Below, one piece after another: positions 24,774-29,605 of a stretch of DNA of 29,605 bases (its first letter is position 1; each line of letters starts with the position of its first letter). Origin of the DNA: an uncultured Parabacteroides sp. (GTDB taxonomy: Bacteria; Bacteroidota; Bacteroidia; Bacteroidales; Tannerellaceae); assembly GCA_900552415.1 (NCBI GenBank), contig USAD01000002.1, forward strand, positions 1-29,605. The letters are read 5' to 3'. The notes below the pieces were generated by a model. The model saw nothing but the letters and a program-made list of their open reading frames with translations, was not told the DNA's origin and made no database searches. The translations under genes and the position numbers were made by a program.

Positions 24774-25507
24774 CACGCGTTCTCCTCCTTCTTTTGATCA
24801 CCTTTCAATAGAGCGACGCTGGCTCGCCGCTGACGCAAGCGGGTACGCAAGGCCTCCGCATAAAGCGATTTGGCGTCGAGTCCTTCCAGGTTTTCCTCGT
24901 CCTCTAAACCTCCATTGATAGGCGACTTACCATATTTCGGAAAAATAATAGCCCGTTCCGGACAAATCCGGGCACAGGCCGGACAGTTATTCTTGCAATG
25001 ATCGGGCGCGATCACCCGGGTTTGTTTTCCCTCATGAGCATAGACGCCGAAGAGACAGAAATCATGACATTTGCCACAATCGATACAACGACTCCGGTCG
25101 ATCACCGGAAACCACGCGTCGTGCCCTACCTCGATCGGCTGGGCGGTAAACTCCGCCTCCGCACGAGCCTTCTCCGCCAGATAAAGAGCCTCATCGGGAA
25201 TAGCCTCGAGCCCTAAATCTCTCAAGATCACGTTCCACTCGAACGAGCGCATGTCCATTACCCGGACAGGCGTCAAACCTCTCGAGGCAAACAAAGCCTC
25301 AATGGCTCTGGGATAGCATGCGATAACAGTCGACGCGGCAATCGCCGACAACGACTCATCGTCACGCTCTACCAGCCGGCAAAGATCCGCGACCAGTCTC
25401 ACGACCAATCCCTGGCAACGCATCCGAGCCACCAATTCCACGATCCGAGATTTGGGAATAAATGTCCGCGACGAGCAGGCACATATTGTATATTGTGTGT
25501 TTTCCAT
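24773..25507 (-). CDS. HdrA-like N-terminus plus two-cluster ferredoxin protein
   Basis: A 244-residue protein, first gene of the large block. The N-terminal half has TICACSSRTF (Cys9, Cys11), DLCRL (Cys43) and IACYPRAIEALF (Cys64). This resembles the N-terminal Cys pattern of HdrA-type proteins, but without the flavin domain. The C-terminal half has one regular [4Fe-4S] motif, CIDCGKCHDFC (141-151), and a second with odd spacing, CKNNCPACARICP (171-183). It is probably a cytoplasmic electron donor for the radical SAM enzyme or the DUF116 protein. It lies right after the intergenic stretch with a promoter candidate and terminator. Confidence 0.8.
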   Translation of the reverse strand: MENTQYTICACSSRTFIPKSRIVELVARMRCQGLVVRLVADLCRLVERDDESLSAIAASTVIACYPRAIEALFASRGLTPVRVMDMRSFEWNVILRDLGLEAIPDEALYLAEKARAEAEFTAQPIEVGHDAWFPVIDRSRCIDCGKCHDFCLFGVYAHEGKQTRVIAPDHCKNNCPACARICPERAIIFPKYGKSPINGGLEDEENLEGLDAKSLYAEALRTRLRQRRASVALLKGDQKKEENA

Positions 25508-25550
25508 CTTTTATCAATTACGTAAGCACATATATCTTCTCTCACCTATC

Positions 25551-25558
25551 CAAAATTA
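25551..25558 (-). promoter_or_regulatory. Candidate Bacteroidota -7 box for the large block
   Basis: On the minus strand this reads TAATTTTG, matching the TAnnTTTG consensus of Bacteroidota promoters, 43 bp upstream of the start codon at 25507. A clear TTTG -33 box at the right distance is missing; only a TTTTAT stretch is near. If used, the leader would be short. Confidence 0.4.
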
Positions 25559-25637
25559 CCTATTTTCTTAATTACATTCCATAAAATAGGAATAAAGCGA
25601 AAAAAGAGATCTTGAAAACGAACATCCATATAATAAA

Positions 25638-25676
25638 AGAGCGAGAATTCATCCTTAATGACGAAATTCCCGCTCT
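25638..25676 (-). terminator. Intrinsic terminator after the aldo/keto reductase gene
   Basis: Arms 25638-25649 and 25665-25676 form a 12-pair stem in minus-strand RNA with one G-U wobble, then UUUUAUUAUAU follows (the U-rich run reads from about 25639 downwards). It lies 26 bp past the stop at 25702 and separates the polyferredoxin/reductase operon from the large block. The 194-bp interval 25508-25701 holds only this and the promoter candidate. Confidence 0.8.
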
Positions 25677-25701
25677 GATATATCTATAGACAAACGTATA
25701 C

Positions 25702-27108
25702 TTAACCCAATGTCTCCTGCTTCAACTGCTCAACAAATTCATCGATACGATGCAGCTCCTTCGGGATGTCGATGCTTTGTGGGCAATGGGAGTTGCACTG
25801 CTCGCACCCGATGCAATGGCTGGCCTGACGCAACTTGGGCACGCTCCGGTCATAACCTACCAAGTAGGCCCGGCGAGCCTCACGGTAGTTCTCGTCGCTC
25901 GAGCTCTTGGGCACGTTGCCCTCGTTCACGCACTTATTGTAGTGCAACAAGATCGCGGGGATATCGATGCCATAAGGGCAGGGCATGCAATACTGGCAAT
26001 CGTTGCACGGGATGGTCGGGTAGGTCATCATCAACTGGGCCGTCTCCTCGAGAAACGCCAGCTCGTCGTCGCTCAGCGGCACGAGGGGCGAATAGGTCCG
26101 GATGTTATCCTGCAAGTGCTCCATATAGGTCATGCCGCTCAAGACGGTCAGCACCTTCGCGGGCGAGCCGGCGAAACGGAAGGCCCACGAGGCGACGCTG
26201 CTTTGCGGCATCCGCTCCTTCAGGCGGAGCATGACGTGCTCCGGCACGTTTGACAGGCGCCCGCCCAACAGGGGTTCCATGATGATGGCGGGGATGCCGC
26301 GCTTCTCCAGCTCGCCATACAGGTACACGGCATCGACATTCCGCCCCGTGGCGTGGCGCCAGTCGACATAGTTCAGCTGGATCTGGACAAAATCCCAGTG
26401 CACCTGCTCGTGCATGGCCAAGACCTCGTCGAAGACCTCCTTCGTCCCGTGGAACGAGAAGCCCAGGTTGCGGATGCGGCCCGCCTCACGCTCCTTCACC
26501 AGGTAGTCGATCATCCCGTTCTCGATGTAGCGGGCACGGAAGGTCTCGATGCCCCCATTGCCGATCGAGTGCAACAGGTAATAGTCGAAATAATCGGTTT
26601 GCAGGTCCTTGAAGGAGTTCTCATACATCGCGATGGAGTTCTCGCGGGTCCAGTTCTGGAAATTGGAGAGTTTCGTGGCGATGAACAGTTTCTCGCGCGG
26701 ATGCCGCTTCAAGGCGATCCCGGTCGACTTCTCCGACCAGCCCTGCACATAAACAGGCGACGTATCGAAATAATTGACACCATGTTCAATAGCGTAATCC
26801 ACCAAACGGTTGACCGCATCTTGATCGATAAGGTTTCCACCCTTCTCAGGTGCGGGAAGCAACGGCCAACGCATACAACCATATCCCAACAAGGAGACCT
26901 TGTCGCCCTTCGGGCTGGTACGATAAGTCATTTTATCGGTCGGTACCTCACCCAACGCGCCAGTTGCCTCGCTCCCTGTTCCTTGAGAAGAACAGCTGGA
27001 TAATAAAGGCGCAGCCGAGGCCGTACTGATACCAACGATCTTCAAGAAATCGCGACGATTGATCGCATTCATATCTTGTGTTTCCATATCTTTCGAAGTT
27101 TTATGCAT
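25702..27108 (-). CDS. Tat-exported aldo/keto reductase with two Fe-S clusters
   Basis: A 468-residue protein. The signal has INRRDFLKIVG (Arg18-Arg19) and then PLLSSC, so a Tat lipoprotein with Cys39 is possible. The reductase barrel keeps the catalytic set Asp115, Tyr120, Lys146 and His180. Two C-terminal ferredoxin motifs follow: CNDCQYCMPCP and CIGCEQCNSHCP. The ATG at 27108 overlaps the polyferredoxin stop as TAATG; in-frame ATGs at residues 8 and 13 are alternatives. Cytoplasmic relatives use NADPH, but an exported enzyme could instead draw electrons through its clusters from the co-encoded polyferredoxin. Substrate unknown. Its operon is closed by the terminator at 25638. Confidence 0.92.
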   Translation of the reverse strand: MHKTSKDMETQDMNAINRRDFLKIVGISTASAAPLLSSCSSQGTGSEATGALGEVPTDKMTYRTSPKGDKVSLLGYGCMRWPLLPAPEKGGNLIDQDAVNRLVDYAIEHGVNYFDTSPVYVQGWSEKSTGIALKRHPREKLFIATKLSNFQNWTRENSIAMYENSFKDLQTDYFDYYLLHSIGNGGIETFRARYIENGMIDYLVKEREAGRIRNLGFSFHGTKEVFDEVLAMHEQVHWDFVQIQLNYVDWRHATGRNVDAVYLYGELEKRGIPAIIMEPLLGGRLSNVPEHVMLRLKERMPQSSVASWAFRFAGSPAKVLTVLSGMTYMEHLQDNIRTYSPLVPLSDDELAFLEETAQLMMTYPTIPCNDCQYCMPCPYGIDIPAILLHYNKCVNEGNVPKSSSDENYREARRAYLVGYDRSVPKLRQASHCIGCEQCNSHCPQSIDIPKELHRIDEFVEQLKQETLG

Positions 27109-28688
27109 TAAATTTCACGATGGCGCTCATGTCCCTCCACATAGATCGCGCTGTACGGACGGGCAGGGCACAAATTCTCGCAAGCACCACAACCGATACA
27201 TTTTTCCTCATTGACAATCGGCTTCTTAAGCGACTTAGGATCATTCTTGTCGATAGGGATCATCTTGATCGCCTTCGTCGGACAATGGCGTTCGCAGTTA
27301 CCGCATTCCACGCCATCAGTCAACGGAATACAATTCTTATGGATCGTAACGGCATGACCAATCTGGATAGCCGACTTGTCGGCCCGAGTAATCAACTTAA
27401 TAGCGCCAGTCGGACAAACCTCGGAACATTTCACGCATTCGGGACGGCAATAACCACGCTCGTACGACATCTCCGGCTGCATGAAGTTCTCCAGCTTAGT
27501 AGAAGGACGGAGCACGCCGTTCGGGCAAACGGAGACACAAAGCTGACAAGCGGTACAATGCTGGGCGAAATTACCAATACCGAGTGAGCCCGGAGGCGTC
27601 AGCGGCGTGAGACGCTCAGGGGCGAGCTTCGGCTCGATATCGGCCAAGCCACCATCCACTTTCTGCTCCACCTTACTCTTGTCTGTCGGCAACTCAGCGC
27701 GGGTATCGGCCCGTTTAGTCTGGTTTTTCTGATACTGAGGGAGGTTCGGCTGCTGCTTCTTTCGCTTCTCCTGAGCGTTCAGGGCAGCTGTAGCGGCTAC
27801 AACTCCAACCGCCGTAAAGAAGCCACGGCGAGAAGCGTCTGCCGATGGTTTAGCCTCTTTCTTTCCATAAGCATACTGATAATGGAGAGCGTCGTGCTTG
27901 CAATTATCCAGACAATCCATACAAGCGACACAACGGCTGTAATCGATCGTATGTTCCTTGATATTAATACATGAAGCCTTACATTTACGAGCACAAAGAT
28001 TACAATTCTTACATTTCTCGGTATCGATCACCGGACGGAACAACGAAAAACGGGCCACAAATCCTAAAACAGTACCAACAGGACAGATCGTATTGCAATA
28101 AGTCCGTCCATTCCGCCAAGCCAAAACAGCCACGACCACAAAAGTCAACACGGCAACAGCAAATGTCGAAAGGCTTTTCACCCAGACATCTACGGTATAG
28201 AAAGCATAACTGTCCGCCCGCTCGGCGAAGTAGGCCAACAGGTTATTTCCCCACAAATAAATCGGAGCGAACAAATTGTTGGCGATACGGCCATAAGCGC
28301 TATAAGGCGCCAGCAAAGCGACAACCGAATGAATTCCGGCCACCAGCATCACCACAAACAGGACCAGAACGCCATAACGCAACCAGGCGATCGCCGGCGA
28401 ATAGGAAAAACGCATGTTCTTCTTCTTACGCCGTCCGCTGATCCACGAGACCACATCCTGGAAAACACCCAAAGGGCAAATCACGGAACAATACACTCGC
28501 CCGAAGACGAATGTCAACAACAACAGGGCGACAACTATCCCCACGTTCAACGCCAACAGGGCGGGAAGGAACTGGATCTTGGCCAGCCAACCGAGCCACA
28601 CATGGATTGTCCCCGTAAAATCGAGGAACAATAACGTGATCAACGCGAAGAAAAGCGTCGCGAGCGTCAATCTAATTTTACGTAGCAT
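27108..28688 (-). CDS. Membrane polyferredoxin with internal twin-arginine segment (NapH-NapG-like fusion)
   Basis: A 526-residue protein. The first half is NapH-like: membrane spans, YCSVICP (about 67-72), YCNTICPVG (198-204), then CKNCNLCARKC and CVACMDCLDNC. At about 285-305 comes SRRGFFTAVGVVAATAALNA, which looks exactly like a Tat signal embedded in the chain. The second half has four more Fe-S groups (CTACQLCVSVCP, CRPECVKCSEVCP, CGNCERHCP, CIGCGACENLCP). It could be a fusion of a NapH and a Tat-exported NapG-like protein. It should carry electrons across the inner membrane, probably to the aldo/keto reductase coded next. It lies 39 bp after the response regulator. Confidence 0.92.
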   Translation of the reverse strand: MLRKIRLTLATLFFALITLLFLDFTGTIHVWLGWLAKIQFLPALLALNVGIVVALLLLTFVFGRVYCSVICPLGVFQDVVSWISGRRKKKNMRFSYSPAIAWLRYGVLVLFVVMLVAGIHSVVALLAPYSAYGRIANNLFAPIYLWGNNLLAYFAERADSYAFYTVDVWVKSLSTFAVAVLTFVVVAVLAWRNGRTYCNTICPVGTVLGFVARFSLFRPVIDTEKCKNCNLCARKCKASCINIKEHTIDYSRCVACMDCLDNCKHDALHYQYAYGKKEAKPSADASRRGFFTAVGVVAATAALNAQEKRKKQQPNLPQYQKNQTKRADTRAELPTDKSKVEQKVDGGLADIEPKLAPERLTPLTPPGSLGIGNFAQHCTACQLCVSVCPNGVLRPSTKLENFMQPEMSYERGYCRPECVKCSEVCPTGAIKLITRADKSAIQIGHAVTIHKNCIPLTDGVECGNCERHCPTKAIKMIPIDKNDPKSLKKPIVNEEKCIGCGACENLCPARPYSAIYVEGHERHREI

Positions 28689-28727
28689 ATCAAAAATATT
28701 AAATAGAAATCATTCTCTCATTTACTC

Positions 28728-29477
28728 CTACGATACCATCCAAGCCTTAAACTCAGAGGCCCTGTTCTTACTCACATAAATACGTTCAGGCGTATCCACT
28801 TCCAAAGATACTAATAATCGGCTATCAAACCAGATCGTAATGTTCGAGACACTGTTCCTGGAGACAATAAATTGTTTATTCGCCCGGAAGAAATCATGTG
28901 GGTTCAAGGTCGAATAGATTTGGTCCAAGGTCTTTCCATAAGGATACTTCATTCCATTTTTCAAGAAAACAAACGTATTCTTATCTGCCGTATAAAAACA
29001 GGCGATCTCCGAAAGGCTTACCGGCAACAGCTTATCCTTATAAGGAATCAAGATCTTATCGCTATAATTCGGCTTCGACACCATTTGCGCGATCTGTGAT
29101 AAATATTGGCTGATATCCGGTCGCCCCCATTTACTGAATTTCGTCAAGGCCCGACGCATATCATCCTCTTTCACCGGTTTCAGGAGATAATCAATACTGT
29201 TCACCTTGAAAGCCTCGATCGCATAACGGTCGTAAGCGGTTGTGAAAATGATCGGGATCTCAATCCGTATCTCATCAAAAATCACGAAAGCGGAACCATC
29301 CGAGAGATGGATATCCATAAAAATCAAGTCGGGCGCCTCATGCTCACCCAGCCACTTGATCGTTTGCCGGATGCTCTCCGTATTTCCTACCACATGAATA
29401 TTAGGGTCTACCTGCGCTAACAGGTCCACCATATTCTCATAGGCGGTCGTCTGGTCTTCCACATTGAATACATTCAT
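28728..29477 (-). CDS. LytTR-family response regulator
   Basis: A 249-residue DNA-binding regulator. Residues 1-120 are a receiver domain with acidic pocket Glu7-Asp8, phospho-acceptor Asp55 (LIFMDIH), Thr79/Thr80 and Lys100 (YLLKP). Residues about 145-249 are a LytTR DNA-binding domain (ILIPYKDKLLPVSLSEIACF...RANKQFIVSRNSV). The N-terminus is MNVFNVEDQ, where many relatives have IVEDE. It follows the sensor kinase gene by 6 bp and is probably cotranscribed. Targets are unknown; the neighbouring polyferredoxin operon is a natural candidate only by position. Confidence 0.95.
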   Translation of the reverse strand: MNVFNVEDQTTAYENMVDLLAQVDPNIHVVGNTESIRQTIKWLGEHEAPDLIFMDIHLSDGSAFVIFDEIRIEIPIIFTTAYDRYAIEAFKVNSIDYLLKPVKEDDMRRALTKFSKWGRPDISQYLSQIAQMVSKPNYSDKILIPYKDKLLPVSLSEIACFYTADKNTFVFLKNGMKYPYGKTLDQIYSTLNPHDFFRANKQFIVSRNSVSNITIWFDSRLLVSLEVDTPERIYVSKNRASEFKAWMVS

Positions 29478-29483
29478 GGCGTA

Positions 29484-29605
29484 TCATTTTTGGAAGGGGA
29501 ATTGTGCTCTAAATTTAGTGTGGTCTTTCGCTACCCGGATATTTTTTCCCATCAGAAGCGTAAAGCGATTTTTCAGGTTGGTCAAACCGGTACCATTCGT
29601 GACCG
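29484..29605 (-). CDS. LytS-type sensor histidine kinase, C-terminal 39 residues only
   Basis: The window edge cuts this gene. The visible end reads VTNGTGLTNLKNRF and closes AQFPFQK before a TGA at 29484-29486. NGTGLxNLKNRF matches the G-box at the end of the ATPase domain in LytS/YehU-type histidine kinases, which pair with LytTR regulators. The partner regulator starts 6 bp later. The sensor part is outside the window. Confidence 0.85.
   Translation of the reverse strand, partial: VTNGTGLTNLKNRFTLLMGKNIRVAKDHTKFRAQFPFQK

Noticed and set aside
28692..28699. TAnnTTTG-type promoter box before the polyferredoxin gene
   Set aside because: It lies only 3 bp before the ATG, so transcripts would be practically leaderless; probably a chance match in AT-rich DNA.

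Overview
The window looks like Bacteroidota chromosome, most likely order Bacteroidales and close to Parabacteroides/Tannerellaceae. This rests on gene style (Tat-exported aldo/keto reductase beside a polyferredoxin, LytTR two-component genes), a TAnnTTTG-type promoter candidate, weak ribosome binding sites and moderate GC. The species call is inference. Every credible gene reads on the minus strand, so transcription runs from high to low coordinates. I see no tRNA, rRNA, insertion sequence, integrase or CRISPR array.

Right end (29605 to 25702): the tail of a LytS-type sensor histidine kinase and its LytTR response regulator, then a membrane polyferredoxin with an internal twin-arginine motif, coupled (TAATG) to a Tat-type Fe-S aldo/keto reductase. 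An intrinsic terminator at 25638-25676 closes this block.

Central and left block (25507 to 164): about 25 kb of close-packed genes, most overlapping or 1-30 bp apart. In transcription order: (a) lipid module: HdrA-like/4Fe-4S protein, radical SAM enzyme, DUF116-polyprenyl diphosphate synthase fusion, single alpha-toroid protein, and a squalene-hopene-cyclase-like class II terpene cyclase with a DADDT motif; (b) two anchored beta-propeller proteins (PQQ-like and NHL); (c) redox module: Tat-exported four-cluster ferredoxin, NapH-like membrane polyferredoxin, membrane-anchored PQQ-like propeller, NuoE-NuoF fusion flavoprotein, NuoG/GltD-like Fe-S protein, and a PQQ-like lipoprotein; (d) ABC ATPase and large FtsX-type permease, a GT4 glycosyltransferase, and two near-identical secreted PQQ-like propellers.

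My reading (inference) is that one cluster makes a cyclised polyprenyl lipid, moves electrons from NADH through cytoplasmic flavin/Fe-S subunits and membrane polyferredoxins to exported Fe-S and beta-propeller proteins, and exports or glycosylates a product. No squalene synthase, hydrogenase H-cluster or identifiable terminal reductase is present, so substrate and electron acceptor are unknown.

Three non-coding intervals hold period-specific tandem repeats: a 41-bp repeat followed by a 38-bp palindrome (1-141), a degenerate 22-bp repeat (about 7963-8138), and a 43-bp repeat (about 16442-16785). They divide the large block into segments and may act as RNA hairpins, processing sites or phased protein-binding DNA.
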